This document shows, one piece after another, positions 1-11,849 of a DNA stretch of 64,000 nucleotides. The translations under genes and the position numbers were made by a program. Source of the DNA: Metellina segmentata (taxonomy: Eukaryota; Arthropoda; Arachnida; Araneae; Tetragnathidae); the NCBI GenBank assembly GCA_947359465.1, contig OX375873.1:137513916-137577915 (forward strand), in the 5' to 3' direction. Position 1 is the first letter of the stretch. Every line of letters starts with the position of its first letter. The notes below the pieces were generated by a model. The model was not told the DNA's origin. It searched no databases and was given only the letters and a program-made list of their open reading frames with translations.

Positions 1-411
1 AAATAATTCTTTCCTTGGCGACTTAAGTGCGCCAAGGGCAGGTCGTTGCCAATTCTATAAACGTAGACTGAAGCTGTACCCCTGTGATTTCAGTTTAAAT
101 TTACAACCTATTTTCGAATATAAAATAACCTTTCTTCAAAATCTCCAATATCTCTATATTTTTCCGTAAATATTCTTATTTTTTTAATTAAATCAACTTA
201 GAATCAAATAAAACTTAAAATTAATAACTCGTATTATCCAAGAAACAATTTAACTTATTAAAACAATCATAAATATTGCCCTTAAAAGAAGCATCATTTT
301 GAAAATTTCCGTTGCTAAAAATAGCTAGTCTTTTTAAAATGGTGGCCACAGCCTTGGTGCACTTCAAAGTCGCCAAAGAAGAAGTTTTAACGGATTTTGT
401 AAGTACATTCT
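1..411. other. AT-rich sequence, no gene seen
   Basis: No coding signal is visible. The first 60 bases carry a short TTGGCGAC / GCGCCAAGG inverted motif that recurs in variant form near 6650, 17200 and 44710. The rest is low-complexity AT-rich DNA. Confidence 0.5.
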
Positions 412-1312
412 AGAATATTTAAGGGGATCCGGGACACATTGAATTTTTTTTTTAAATATAATTAATAAATTGTTAATTTTTTTTGTACTATTACCCATCT
501 AACTAATAAACGAAATCACAACACAAAATTTTTCATAAAGTTTTTTAAAAATTTTAAATAAAAATTTTTTGAAAAAAAAAAAAAAAAAAAAGAGGGGTAA
601 TTTTAAATTATTAAAACTCAAAATATTCTTGATCAATTTTCAAAATTCTTGCAGTAAATTACTCACAAATTTATAAACTTAAATTTGATTCAGCAATTTA
701 AAAAATATTAATTTAACAAAAAATATTTGAATAAAAATTTTAATGTATTTTTTTTTTAAATCATAGATTTAAAAGTAAATATTTGTTTCAAATTTTATGA
801 ATCAAAATTAAAGTATAATGTTTGAAAAAGATATATTCCAAATTTCAACCCTTAAACTTTATCGGTTTTCGACTTATAGCAATTTGAATACAGGAAATCT
901 TGAAAAAATGTATCATGCAGAAAAACGCATTTAAAGTTTTAAAGACAAATGTTGTTGCCATGACAACAACTGCAGGGCTCCTAACAGGTTTCAAGGTCAA
1001 GTAACAAATAACAATAATGCTAAATATATTCAAGTATAAAGATAGATAATAAAAAGATCCTCACAAGCTACCCCTATTTTTTCTTTCTTTGGAAAGATAT
1101 TTTTATTTTCTTCATTTAAAAAGTACATCATTTTAAAATATTAACATAAAAATTAAAAAAAAATCGGAATTATGATTTTTTAATTCGTTTATTTTTGACA
1201 CAGCTTGAAGAATTTCTTCCTTTTCTTTGAAAAATTATGCCTTAATTTTTGTTCTTGAAAAAGTCTAAAATTAATTTTGCTTTTTACTTCTCAATAGAAG
1301 AATGTGCATTTT

Positions 1313-1837
1313 TTAAAGTCTGTCTTTGCTGACCAGCATCATTTGAGACTTAGCCGCTCCTTCAATCATTGCCTGAACAAGTGCTGCTTCCTTTAATAAT
1401 TTTGAAGCACTATCCAATGCCTCATCCTCTTCCTTACGCATAATTTTAAGTTTTCGTTCTATCACCTTTCTTTTCTTTGCCAGCTGCTTTAAATTTTTTT
1501 TCTCTGCTTCCTGTCTATCTTTTTTTCCCCTGTCCTCTAATTTTTCTGGTGCCTTACGTTTTATATCTTCTAAACAGTCACTGTAGGCTTTATATGCACC
1601 CCTTACCATATCCATTATCTATGATGTGATTGACACCAAATAAGGTTAATGGTCAAAATTTGCCAAGCTACTTTTAACCGTCATCAATGCATCGAGTGTG
1701 CGTTCTGACATTGATGCTCTGTCTCCTGTCAAAGCTCTTCCTGAGGCTGAGAAGCTAAGTTTAAAGTCAGCACTACCATGAGAAAGTGACAGAGCAGTCT
1801 TCACTAGCTTTGACACAACTGGGAACTTTGGATCCAC
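1313..1837 (-). pseudogene. hAT transposase, C-terminal dimerisation region (broken)
   Basis: Two adjacent minus-strand frames. The upstream one (1646-1837) has the hAT C-terminal signature: FPVVSKLVKTALSLSHGSAD, then GFSASGRALTGDRASMSE. The usual VERGFS block reads FKLSFS here, so it is mutated. The downstream frame (1313-1615) is a Lys/Glu-rich segment of about 100 residues, probably a coiled-coil tail. A stop separates the two. This is the 3' part of the transposase whose middle is at 3333-3600. Not functional. Confidence 0.75.
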
Positions 1838-2012
1838 ACCACTAATGCAGGGTTGCCAACCTATTTAGAGAAGCTTCAAGAGCATTTTCATAAAATTTCA
1901 GGAGTTTTGAGGCTGCTTCCGGAGCAACGCGAAAATCAGGACAAAAATAAAATATCTGCATATTTTTCTTTAAAAACAGCCATTAATTTCCCTATTAGCA
2001 CAAATAATTTCT

Positions 2013-2430
2013 TTTTAGTACAAAATACGGACGTCCAAAATTTCGAAAAAAATAAATATTGGACGTTTTGCTAACCCGAGTTTTTTTTTGGTTTTCTAAC
2101 TTTTTTACATCTTTCTGACAATTTTCATAGAACAAGGAGGTAAACCTGGACCTAATTGATGAAACAACGCAAAATAACGAAGATGTTCAGAGTAAATACC
2201 AATCAGAAAAATTGAGAAGATTTGCAAGTAAAATTTCTTTTTTGCATTGTTTTAAAAAAATTCCTATTTATATATTCTTCCTACTTATATATGTCCTATT
2301 TTAGTATTACAAACACAAAATTCGCACAGAGGAGGTTAGATTAAGGTTTTTTTGACAAAAAATGCAAATAATCTGAAATCCTGAAAAGCTGAGAACAAGA
2401 GGATTCCGAATTTTGGACTTTGTACTGTTT
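2013..2430. mobile_element. pogo/Tigger-type MITE embedded in hAT copy 1
   Basis: The segment matches the better preserved element at 50744-51141: it runs from an AGTACAAAATACGG-like end to GGATTCCGAATTTTGGAC near 2410, with a GAGGTTAGATTAAGGTTTTT block between. The same insertion is present in the other hAT copy (23820-24260), so it predates the split of the two hAT copies. Ends here are eroded. Confidence 0.5.
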
Positions 2431-2810
2431 TAAGGATAAAAAATTATATGTATACATGAAAGGTTTTATCCTTAAATTATAGAAACAAAATTCTAATACA
2501 CAATTTCTCCGAAAATGGAAAAATGTTTCCTTTTTATAGAGGAAATTTCCTTTTCCCTGCATCGAAGCGATTTCCGGAGTGAACCAATGATTATGCGGAG
2601 TTGTGAATTTTCGATTCTTTAGCGTAGAAACTCTGGAAGTTCCGGAGCACTTGGCAACTCTGCTAATGTCTTGCAGCCTGAAGAATTGGTTCTAGTAAAC
2701 ATCAATATGCTTCATTCTAAATCCTTATTCCTCAAATTATCTTTGGAGTAATTTCCACTCATCCAGTAGTATGTCTGTCGGGACATCACATATCATTGCT
2801 CTTGCAAATT

Positions 2811-3176
2811 CTAATACTTGTCGAACACTCTCGCCACTGAGTCTCTAAAGAGGACCAAGACAGGATAAACTTTTAAGGAGAACTTCTTCAAAATATATTT
2901 AACACTGGCAATGTAATGATTCTGAGCCCTTAGAAACATAAATTCCTTTCCTTCTCTTTCACACATTCTGTAGCGCTCTAGAAATTTGATCTCCAATCAC
3001 AATATCTGCCTGAGGAAACAATTTCCGAGGACATATCTTCCGATTTATCCATTTCAAACCTCAAATAAAATCCAATTCATAGATCCTACCCAAAATTGTT
3101 CTTGTCAACAATTTAAGTTGAGAATGAAGGGTGTTTTAGAGGTTCATTTTTCTGAAGAAATTCGGTCAAACGATTA
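2811..3176 (-). pseudogene. hAT transposase relic, interior
   Basis: This minus-strand segment lies between the recognisable middle (3333-3600) and C-terminal (1313-1837) parts of the transposase, in the expected order. A run (MEIKFLERYRMCE, then an aromatic/basic stretch, 2811-2996) is compatible with the hAT interior, but no catalytic residue can be fixed. Stops break the frame. The assignment rests on position. Confidence 0.4.
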
Positions 3177-3332
3177 AATATACTTGCACTTGATATGACA
3201 AATATCACCTTAGCCTTCATAGTTTCTCTTCTAAGTAAATGAACAATTTTTTTGTAACCTGGTCATTGTATCATGCTTGGCATCTTTATTGGAATGTAGT
3301 CAAGGAAATACTTTCGCACTGCAATCCACTGT

Positions 3333-3600
3333 TCAAGCAACCTTTAGGCTTAGCCACCTGCTTGAACAATGTTTGATGAAATGGTGAGTGAGAAGTTTCA
3401 AGTCTTCTTGAATTTGTTTGTACGACCAAAGCTTAGGCCACTGATTAAAAAGTCTGTGAATAGTAAAAACTAGTTCAAACACATCTTCCCCTAACTCTTG
3501 TAGACCTTCAAGAAAAGCATTATGTATTGTGTGAATATTATATGTCCCAATGCTAATTAGTTCTTTTTTTTTTTCAGGTAGAAAGTAATGAGTCATTAAT
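3333..3600 (-). pseudogene. hAT transposase, catalytic-core fragment
   Basis: An 87-residue open frame reads IGTYNIHTIHNAFLEGL, then LGEDVFELV, IHRLFNQWPKLW and ending HHFIKHCSSRWLSL. This is the conserved block of hAT transposases in which a C-x2-H-like loop precedes the helical insertion and the SSRWL segment. It belongs to the element 973-4671. Upstream BED-finger coding sequence was not found and the frame is closed at both sides. Confidence 0.75.
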
Positions 3601-4783
3601 ATTTTTAAAAACTGACCTTTACTAAAAATAACTCAAGAAATTGTAATAAGCAACTTCGATGATAACAGAGTATGATTTTCAATACGTTCGCAATGCTCCT
3701 TCAATATTTAACCCTCTGGACACAGAGACGGCCGAAATTTTTGCATTCTCTGGTTACGGAGGGGTTTGGAATCTTTCAGATCTCAAACTCCTGAAAAAAT
3801 GGCTGAAGTCCATTAAGATTTCCATGCCCTCATTTCTTTGCCACAAAGCCAGCAGAGCGTGAATAGCCTGCGTTCTGTAGACAGGAATGTCTGGGTTCTC
3901 GATGGGGAGCTTTGAGCGCTTAGAATGTGTGAGAGGTTGATGATCTATCCCCTTAAAAACTTTGGAGAAGACACCTTCGAGTGTAAATTATCATACATAT
4001 TGAAGATTCCGCCGTCCTTTCAGAGTTTACCCGCGAGGTATCTACACCTTCTAGACATAATCAGATCCACAATAGAAACTGCAACATGTGATGACAAAGG
4101 TACTTAACGGATTACCTCTCCTTCTGGGTTAACGTTGAGTTAATATCAGCTTGATCCGTCCGGTCTCTTGACCTCTCCATTCTCGTCTTATTCCAGAATC
4201 CGAAAATAAAATGGGTCTGTTGAGACCGTCCTCAGATCTGTGTATGGAGGATGTTACTCCCCCCCCCCTTTAAGTGACCACTGGCATTGATTACCCTTTA
4301 CGAGCTGTCAGCGTCTGACCTTACAGAGGGTTCCTCTTTTTGTTCGACCCTGTCGAGCGGTGATATCTATCTTGCGCCAAATGAAGCGCCACACAATATT
4401 ATAAAAGGAAAACGTTTGTCGTAAATGCCACTCACGGTTCTATCACTCAAGTTAGGTAATTAGGTACGAGGGGTCGGACATGTAGATGGCTTGCTTCCCT
4501 TAAACTTCGAAAACTTCTTTTTTTAGAAAAAATTAATTTTTAAACTGCGCATAAAAATTTTTTCTTCTCCAAATAGAATTTAAGAACTTAAAATCCCTGA
4601 AAAGGTGACAAAATGTCAAAAAGGTGACAAAAAATAAAAAGGTAACAAAAAGTGACGTGTTAGGAGCCCTGCAACAACTGTCTAGAGCAGGGGTCGGCAA
4701 CCTATTGAAATGGAAGAGCCAAAAGTTACAATTTACGAAATTTCCCAGTTTTTAAATAGCCACTAAAAATTTTCGTTTCAATA

Positions 4784-4788
4784 TTATA

Positions 4789-4838
<50 letters not shown>

Positions 4839-6157
4839 TCTAGATTTTTATTTGTTAGTTGACTTTTAACTTTACTTTTTATTATATTCATGCAAGAGAA
4901 CGCTTGCTCGTACGAATATGTCGACCCGAAGATCGTCAGCACTCCATATGTTAACTTCTTCACCTCACTGTAGCATTCTGGAAGACTATTCCATGCGCCG
5001 AATATGAGGGCCTCAACTCGCGGAATTTCTTTTAGAGCTGTCCACTTGTGACGCGCGATGTGCATGCATTTCTGGACCTCCAACTTGCTCTTGAGTTCTG
5101 TGAACTTGCCACTCCACAAGTCTTTGGTTTTCAAATCTTGCAATTGCATTTGAAGCGATCCAGCATCAATTCCAAATGGCTCAATGTTTCTCTCATTTGT
5201 ATTTGTGTTCAGAGGATTTACTATGAACGTGAGAGTACTATTTTTTGTTTGGAATTGCTCGAATCTCTCAGCGAATCCATCCTTCATGTTTTTTAAAGCT
5301 ATGCTGCAATAATTCGTGTCAATAGTTGCATTGGTCTCATCGCGATATTGCTTCAGATTTTTAAAATGAAGTAATTTACCGCTCTCCATGTCTTCAACAC
5401 AAATAAGTAATTTTTTTTAGAAACAAACTACTTCTTCAAGCAAGGCATAGGCTGGGTTGCCCTTTCCTTGCAGTTTTAGATTTAGATCATTTAGTTTCAT
5501 TGTGGTATCTACCATAAAGTTAAATTTTTTGCAGCCATTTGTCTTCTCCCAGTTTGGGATGGTCAATGCTTTTTTCATTGAAGAATGTTTTATTTCACTC
5601 AAGCACAAAGCAAAACGTTGCAATACGTTATCTTGATGAATTATGCAGTGAAACGTTAGAATTTCGTGGTTTATTTTTTTCTAAAGAATTTTATGTTACT
5701 CCTCTATGTATTCCTTCCATACTTCTGGCTCCATCACATACACGTTGCTACATAAACGATTTTATTTCTATCTATTCCATTGTCTTCCAGGCATTTTTGC
5801 ACAGCATTTGCTATATCTTCTCCACGAGTTTGCCCTGAGAGCGGTAGCAGTCCTAGCTTCTTCTTTTGGACCTTGGGACGACATATACCTGACGAAAAGG
5901 GTAACTTGTGCCGTGTCTTTTATGTCGCAAGACTCATCTATAGCAATAAGGCAGAAGCCAGTTTAATGTCTTCCACTTGCATATGTGTTACATTTGAAGA
6001 CATTTTAGCAATTCTATCTTGTACTGTTTTAGCATATAATGGCAAATCTTTGATTTTTTTTATGATTTCTGCTTTGTTTTTAAAATTACGAAACAGTTCT
6101 TCAGATGCACGTATAAAACAATCTTTGATGTACTCACCATCTAGACGTGTTGTCTAG
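4784..6157 (-). pseudogene. hAT transposase pseudogene (ZBED5/GTF2IRD2-like)
   Basis: Reading the minus strand from 6157, successive frames give GEYIKDCFIRASEELF, then IDESCDIKDTAQVTLFVRY, then KLNDLNLKLQGKGNPAYALL (5417-5623) and a 201-residue frame (4784-5389) with the hAT dimerisation block STYSYEQAFSCMNIIKSK. The order matches the ZBED5/GTF2IRD2-type hAT transposases, including the first catalytic Asp in the DESCDIKD segment. At least two frameshifts or stops (around 5400 and 5630-5880) break the gene and no N-terminal BED finger is visible. The last frame runs into a TA microsatellite and ends in a YI repeat. Confidence 0.85.
4789..4837. repeat. (TA)n microsatellite
   Basis: An uninterrupted alternating TA tract of about 48 bases lies at the 3' end of the hAT transposase reading frame, where it encodes an alternating Tyr-Ile tail. 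Confidence 0.95.
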
Positions 6158-6673
6158 ACTCTAGACGGTGGCTGTTTGGGTGAGACAGAAATGGAATGCA
6201 ATTGGCTGAAAGATAAACATGGTCACGGAGTCTCATCTCTAAGAACAAAACACTAGTTCAAATTTATCTCATTACGGTCATGTTAAGCGCAGAGATTTAT
6301 AATTAATGATTATGAAAATAGAAGCTATTGAGAAATTAGGTACTTAAAAATATTTTTTCTTATTTTTTAAGGGTTTTGATGATAAATTATTAATTTTTTC
6401 GTATGGAACTGGAGAGCCGCGACTTTACATCAAAAGAGCCGCATGAGGCTCGCAAGCCGCAGGTTGCCGACCCCTGGTCTAGAGTGTTATATTTTCAAAA
6501 CAACGAACCACAAAAATTACTATATCTCTAGTTCTAATTAAGATCAAAACATGATTTAGACGCCCTGTTAAGCAAAAAAACACAGAATTAAAAAAAAAAA
6601 AAAAAAAATTGTGTCCCGGACGCATTCGCGGAAACCCTCACGCTTTCAGCACCTCTTGGCGAGTTGGCGATAG

Positions 6674-7640
6674 AAAGCGCTTTGAGAACCGAGGGCTGGG
6701 GAAATTGGCAATCCTTCTCAATTTCTCAAGCAACCCTACTACGTTGTAAAAAAGATCGCCATTTTTTTCTCGCTGAGTGCTATGATTTTCCGTATGATTT
6801 TTTTTGTGGATATTCTAAATATATGTTTACATTCAATATAGTAATGTACAGATTTTTTTTTGCAATTCGTTAACTGTCTGTATTGTAACTACTTTGAAGA
6901 ATTGGTTGATGCAAGAAGCAGGCGGCAAAAACGTACCCCCATGTAAACAAATTATATGTTTACAATTATTTGAAATTTAGTCAACAATTGCCTTTTGTTA
7001 TGATTTTTACAATTTAAAATGATCACTGACTCTAAAACTCGTCAAATAGAAAGAATTGATGAGTATGTATTTGTTTATTGTGGAACTTATTCGTCCTTAT
7101 AACCTACACAGTGTTTGTATTTTCATAATATAGTTTCTTATGAATCAAATCTCTTGTTTGATCGTCTACCTAATATAATCTCGCCACTGTTTGTTGAGAC
7201 AACTAGTAGTAAATATAAACTTAGTAAAAGCAGTTATCAATAATAAGTATTAAGATTTAAGCAAAGTAATTTTTTGTAAACAAATACACTTCTCGATTTG
7301 TTTCGATTGAAAAAATATTCCATTTTGACTGTTTTCAATAGCTTTCTTTAAATAAAGTTTTTTCTATCTCACATCCTATAATTATAGCACTTCCGTTTGC
7401 TATGGAGGCAGAATTTTTTTTACACATGCATTCATAAAGGCAAAAAAAAAATGTGTAAGTTTTTTTTTTTACATATATTTTACAAACATATATTTTATAA
7501 TGTATTTAATATATATTTGCAGCTGAAGCAAAACATTTAGTTTTTTCCCGTCTAATAAATATTTTTATTTCAAGGACCTACATTATTCTGTATTTTAAAT
7601 CGCTTTATGTATTATGTTGTTGTTTATAACCATTTTAAGC
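6674..7640. other. No gene recognised
   Basis: AT-rich sequence without a convincing reading frame. A short TTGGCGA-bearing repeat end lies at the left. Confidence 0.4.
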
Positions 7641-7645
7641 CTTAA

Positions 7646-7780
7646 CGGTCATTAGTCACCTCTCACATAACAACAGTACTATGTCTCTGTGGTCGTAAGT
7701 CACCTCTCACGTGACGACAACAGTGCTTTGTCTCTGAAGTCGTGTCTCACCTAACAACATTACTTTGTCGCTGCAGTCAA
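7646..7780. repeat. Three-unit tandem repeat, about 45 bp per unit
   Basis: Three diverged units share GTCACCTCTCAC, AACAACAGT and TTTGTCTCTG-like blocks in the same order. They lie immediately before a LINE 3' fragment, as is common for simple tandem units near LINE ends, but no direct link is shown. Confidence 0.7.
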
Positions 7781-7836
7781 TATGTCACATGGGTGGTGAC
7801 AAGTCTGATCCTGTCAAAATTCGCTGTCTGTGAAAT

Positions 7837-8255
7837 GTGGGCACAATTGACTTGTCAATTCAAATTCTCAAGATCCTTATGAAGTTGTGGGAACTACGAT
7901 GGAGTAGAGATACAATATGTAGAAGAATGCACAAGTTTTTTCCCACACCAGATGTTAGTCAATACGTGTACCACCCCATAAAATCCCAGCTACTCGCAGG
8001 CCATAATTGCTTTCCGGAATACTTTTTTAAAAACTTTTTTCTTCTTCAGAAAGCAAGTTTCTGATCTGTGTCAGTGTGGAGAGATTGGCGACTCACCATT
8101 ACATCTTCCACTGTAAACTCATGGAACACCTTAGGGGTGATCTCCTTTTCCTAAAAGAGGCTACCAAAACTTACTCGCAACACCCTCAGTGTCACCAGGC
8201 CCTCCTGGCCTTGGACAGATTTGTGACTGACAAACTTATGCCTCGTTTACCCTAA
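7837..8255 (+). pseudogene. Non-LTR retrotransposon (LINE) ORF2 C-terminal fragment
   Basis: The frame starting near 7837 gives LWELRWSRD, then FFPTPDV and IKSQLLAGHNCFPEYFF. After a one-base shift near 8060-8095 it continues SDLCQCGEIGDSP, then HYIFHCKL and ends MPRLP-stop at 8255. A Cys-x-Cys-Gly-Glu followed by His-x3-His-Cys is the CCHC-like tail found after the reverse transcriptase in R1/jockey-type LINEs. The RT core itself is missing, so this is a 5'-truncated relic. Confidence 0.7.
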
Positions 8256-8351
8256 CTCTTCAAACCTCCCATTCTTCACAACATTAGGTAAGTTGGTAGG
8301 TATTTTGAGTAGTAGTGTGATGAACCGTTGACTGTTCATGGTTTTCACGCC

Positions 8352-9466
8352 TTTGTCCAAAAAAAATTCAAGGACTTTTCAAAACCAAAAATATTTTTTT
8401 TCAAGGACCTAAAGTTTTTTATAGCGACCTAAAACAAACTGGTGGCACGAAGAAGAGTATGGGAGCTTGCACATGGTTCGATCGACACAATCTCCGTTTT
8501 CATTTTGCTCTCGCCCACGGCCACTACAGCAGATGGCTGTCGTGGTTTATTTTGTTTGAGAAACAACAAATCCAAAGTTTTGACTGCAGTGTTACGGCTT
8601 TTTTGTTCTCTGGTCACAATCGTTAAAGATAGTAAAAATTTCAACGGATTTGAAATCTGTAGAAAATTTAACAAGAATACCTTAAATGTGCTTTTCTGTA
8701 AATAAATAATTTTTCAATTGCAACTTTTATATTTTCTCAATACGAATTCGGCCACATTTGATGAAGATATTCATTACGAACACAAAAAATGTCTATTAGA
8801 GGGGTTTTCTGTCTTCGCGATCGTTAAAAATAGAGCAAACATTTTAACAGATTTGAAATTTGCGGAAAATTTTACACCAGATTGATTTCTCAGGTAGTTT
8901 GAATTTCATGCAAAGCCCGAACTGTGAGCGTGTTTGAAGAAACTTCTTCGTTTTACGAAAACGGATAATGCAGTATCCTAAACTGTTAAGTTTTCATTCT
9001 TGAACATACGACGTCAATTGTATAAATTCTTCAATAATTTAAAAATGGAAAAAAAAAAAAAAAAAAAACAGTTACCCTTTTCAAAAACCTTAATATTTTC
9101 TTTGTATTTCTTCATCAATCCCTGAGACAATTTTAAGAAATGTTCAAAGAGGCGGAACTCTTTCATGTTTGTATGCAAAAAAGCGATGGGATGACGCGTC
9201 AATGAAACATGGTGTATGACCTTGTGTGATCATGTATACATCACCCATTATGGTTGTTCATATATATAAAACGTGGTGTCAAAACACGCAACACTTCAGA
9301 ATGACGCTCAAATTGCGCACCTGCCGTGAAGGAAACTAGTTTGGACACAAATTCCAACGCAATTATGTACTAGTCCAAAAAAAAAATCAAGGACTTTTTA
9401 CCAAGTTTCGTAATTTTCAAGGGCCCCTAGTTAGGAAAACAAAATTCAAGGACCGTGGGAACCCTG
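8352..9466. mobile_element. Degraded hAT element or end fragment
   Basis: The right edge reads TTCAAGGACCGTGGGAACCCTG at 9445-9466, a hAT-type terminus (CAGGGTTCCCAC on the other strand). Inward, TCAAGGAC repeats recur at 9385, 8400 and 8370. No left terminus CAGGGTTCCC was found. The interval also contains Helitron-like internal repeats (8590-8705 and 8826-8890: CAACGGATTTGAAATCTG), so it is composite. Confidence 0.45.
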
Positions 9467-9524
9467 CTGTTGGCTTGAGAAAGTCTTTGCTAGAGGCCTG
9501 CAAAGTAACGCGATGTATACTGTA

Positions 9525-9712
9525 AACTTTTTTACCCCATTTCATAACACTGGTTTAGCAACTAGTGATGCTACATCGGCTTCAATACATTAATGTTTTG
9601 AAAATATCGACATTGATGTCGCATCCCTACTTTACAGACCCTTGGCCCCACTTTGGTCTAAAAGTAAGTTCAATTTGGCGATTATGAAAATTATGCTACT
9701 TGGTTATTTTTA
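9525..9712 (-). mobile_element. Inverted diverged fragment of the CATCGATGT MITE family
   Basis: The reverse complement aligns along its whole length with the interior of the MITE at 32554-33014 (about 32690-32890): AAGTAGCATAATTTT, then AGGGTCTG, AAAGTAGGGATG, ACATCAATGT and ACTAGTTGCTAAACCAG in the same order. It lacks the outer termini. Confidence 0.75.
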
Positions 9713-9935
9713 TAACCCCAAAGGGAAAAATTAAGACACAACATAATTTTGAATCATTTTTAAATAACGAGTCAACACCCAAGCTGGCACTCCAAACTTA
9801 CACACCACGCTAATGTAAGAACACAATATATTTAACATGCACCAGCTCCCTTTCTACACGACGGTCTTTGGCAGGATTCGAACTCCCAACCCTCCGGTTG
9901 CTTGTCCATTACTCTTCCAACCATGGCACCTGTTA
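9708..9935 (-). mobile_element. tRNA-derived SINE, truncated
   Basis: On the minus strand the head reads GGTTGGAAGAGTAATGG, then a B-box-like AGTTCGAATCC, followed by the shared body (CGTCGTGTAG, GGTGCATG, GCCAGCTTGGGTGTTG). It is 5'-headed at the high coordinate. The tail end at 9708 lacks the GCGCTCCAGT-like segment seen in other copies, so it is truncated. Confidence 0.65.
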
Positions 9936-10244
9936 TAGTTGTAGTTTTTTAGGAGTTACGTCATATATTAGTTTTGTATGCCAAAAAATACATAATCAAT
10001 GATTAAATTTATAATTTTTCACTGCTATGAGGTAAGATATCTCATGTAATTTTTCTTATTATGAACAGAAGAAAAGTTTTTTTGTTTTATAATAAAATTA
10101 CAATATTAATCTGAGTAATATTATTCGTTTAATTACTAAGTGTGCAATAATTTATTCACAAGACCTTTTAAGAGTTATAACATGCTACTGATTAGTCTAA
10201 AACCAACATTTTGATGAAATGTGGTATATCTAATGGTATTTTTA

Positions 10245-10475
10245 ATTAACGTCTCTCTCTCTCTCTCCCACTGGAGCAACACAATGGGCTATTTGTGACG
10301 ATCCTGGATCAACCCCAAAGGGAAAGATTAAGACAACATAATTTTGAATCATGGTCATATAGCGAGGCAACACAACAGATTTAACATGCACCAGCCCCCT
10401 TCTACATGACGGTCTTTGGCTGGATTCGAACTTCCAACCCTCTGGTTGCTCTTCCCACTACGGCACCTGTTATAT
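10245..10475 (-). mobile_element. tRNA-derived SINE
   Basis: Same family as 9708-9935. The minus strand has GTTCGAATCC at about 10420 (B box) and runs through the shared body to GTGTTGCTCCAGT at about 10270, followed by a CT microsatellite. It lies 0.3 kb from the previous copy in the same orientation. Confidence 0.65.
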
Positions 10476-11849
10476 TAGCATGATGCTGATTTAATTAATT
10501 TTTCAAAAGGTCTATTCAAAAATTATTTTATCTAAAATTTTCATGTCCTGATCAGGACAGATATCGAGTGAGTTAAATACATGGAGATAGCATGAGCACA
10601 TTTTTATAAGTTTCACAGAAGTCTACTTTGAACAAGTTTAGCTGACTCATGGTTCTAGATAAGCTTTGAATGTAAATCTGACTAAAGCCAATATTCCTAA
10701 AGTTGCAAGAATCAGAATGTATAGCTACAGAAAATTTTACGACTTGAAAATATTTACCAACCTAAATATTGGTTTACAATTTCTTCAGTTGTTATGCAGG
10801 ATGTTTACATAGGACATCATTTTGTTTTGGAATAACTTTTAAATAAAACATTTCTAATTTCATTGTGCACTCAATGATTGACATTATTCATTGAATTTAA
10901 TATCAGTCAAATGACTGCCAGCACTGCATATTTAGTCTTCCAACCACATGATTTCTTAAGACCATTTTGCTCTACAGCTTTTACAGGGTTTGATTGTCAT
11001 TTATTTAGGAAGCTGATCTAGGTTAGTGAGTGTGAATCTCAGCACATTTTAGCAAAATATTTGATCAAAATGAATTCTCTATGATGTAGACTTCTAGAAA
11101 ATTGTAAAATTACTTTGGGTTACATCGTGTGCCTTCAAAACAAATATGTGTAAAAAAAATTTCAAAACACTGTTCTCTGCAAGATACGAAAAAGTCTGAC
11201 CGACTTCTTACAGAAAGTTCCAAAGAAAACATTGATACTGTATGATATATAGTGTTATTGAAAAACAAGGGACCTCTGTTGACATTACACACAAGTAGGC
11301 TTTCTCCAAACACAATATGGGAAAAATTTGGATTTTCATCGAAGCTCTAAATGTTATTATGCATGCAATTCTCTTGGTCTATATTATATTCCACATATAA
11401 GTATAATTATTTCAGTTCTAAAGTTCAATTTAAATTACATTCCAAAACAGTTCAATCCAGAAAAAAATTACTAGGTTACCAATTCTCAATTTTAACAATA
11501 CTTGCGTGTACCAGACAACATTGGCAATCTTGAATAATTATGAAAATCAGAACTAAATATTAATCTTTTAGTACAAATTGTAAGCAACATTTAATGTATT
11601 CAGAATGATTTATTGAGACTAATTCTGACATTGCAAGATATTTTTGTAAACAAAAAGAAGTGTTTCAGTTACAGTGAATATATGTACTTCAATTCATTAT
11701 AGAAGGTATTTTTTAATTAATGTCTTACAAGAAAAACAAAGAAACAAAAATGGTACATAAAAACTTTTATTTTCATTTCAATACACAATAAACTTTAAAT
11801 ATCAAGTAATTTAGTCATACATTAAAAAAATTCATTTTTCTGTAAATGA
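10476..11849. other. No gene recognised
   Basis: AT-rich sequence. Short frames at 11110-11313 minus and 11351-11533 plus have no recognised motif and are probably chance. Confidence 0.4.

Larger units (their letters stand above)
973..4671 (-). mobile_element. hAT transposon, copy 1 (CAGGGCTCCTAACA termini)
   Basis: The left end reads CAGGGCTCCTAACAGGT and the right end is the reverse complement of CAGGGCTCCTAACACGT. The element is flanked by the direct repeat CAACAACTG (964-972 and 4672-4680), consistent with a hAT-type target duplication. Both ends carry subterminal GGTGACAAAA-type repeats. It encodes a broken hAT transposase on the minus strand (see 3333-3600 and 1313-1837). A shorter relative lies at 23376-25330. 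A pogo-like MITE is embedded at about 2013-2430. Confidence 0.8.
4688..6476 (-). mobile_element. hAT transposon, CAGGGGTCGGCAACC family
   Basis: The left terminus CAGGGGTCGGCAACCT and right terminus AGGTTGCCGACCCCTG are perfect inverted repeats of 16 bp. An exact 8-bp target duplication GTCTAGAG flanks it at 4680-4687 and 6477-6484. The element is 1789 bp and inserted directly beside the target duplication of the preceding hAT (4672-4680). It encodes a frameshifted transposase on the minus strand. Confidence 0.92.
412..6673. mobile_element. Short inverted-repeat element swollen by two nested hAT insertions
   Basis: CCGGGACACA at about 430 and its reverse complement TGTGTCCCGG at about 6611-6620 are followed inward by long T and A runs, like terminal inverted repeats. 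The flanks (TTTAAGGGGAT on the left; CGCGGAAACCCTCACGC on the right) are contiguous in the inverted paralogous locus at 17193-17262, which therefore looks like an empty or solo site. Without the two hAT elements at 973-4671 and 4688-6476 the element itself is only about 0.7 kb and has no coding capacity. The exact boundary and target duplication are unclear because the target is itself GC-palindromic. The superfamily cannot be assigned. Confidence 0.5.
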
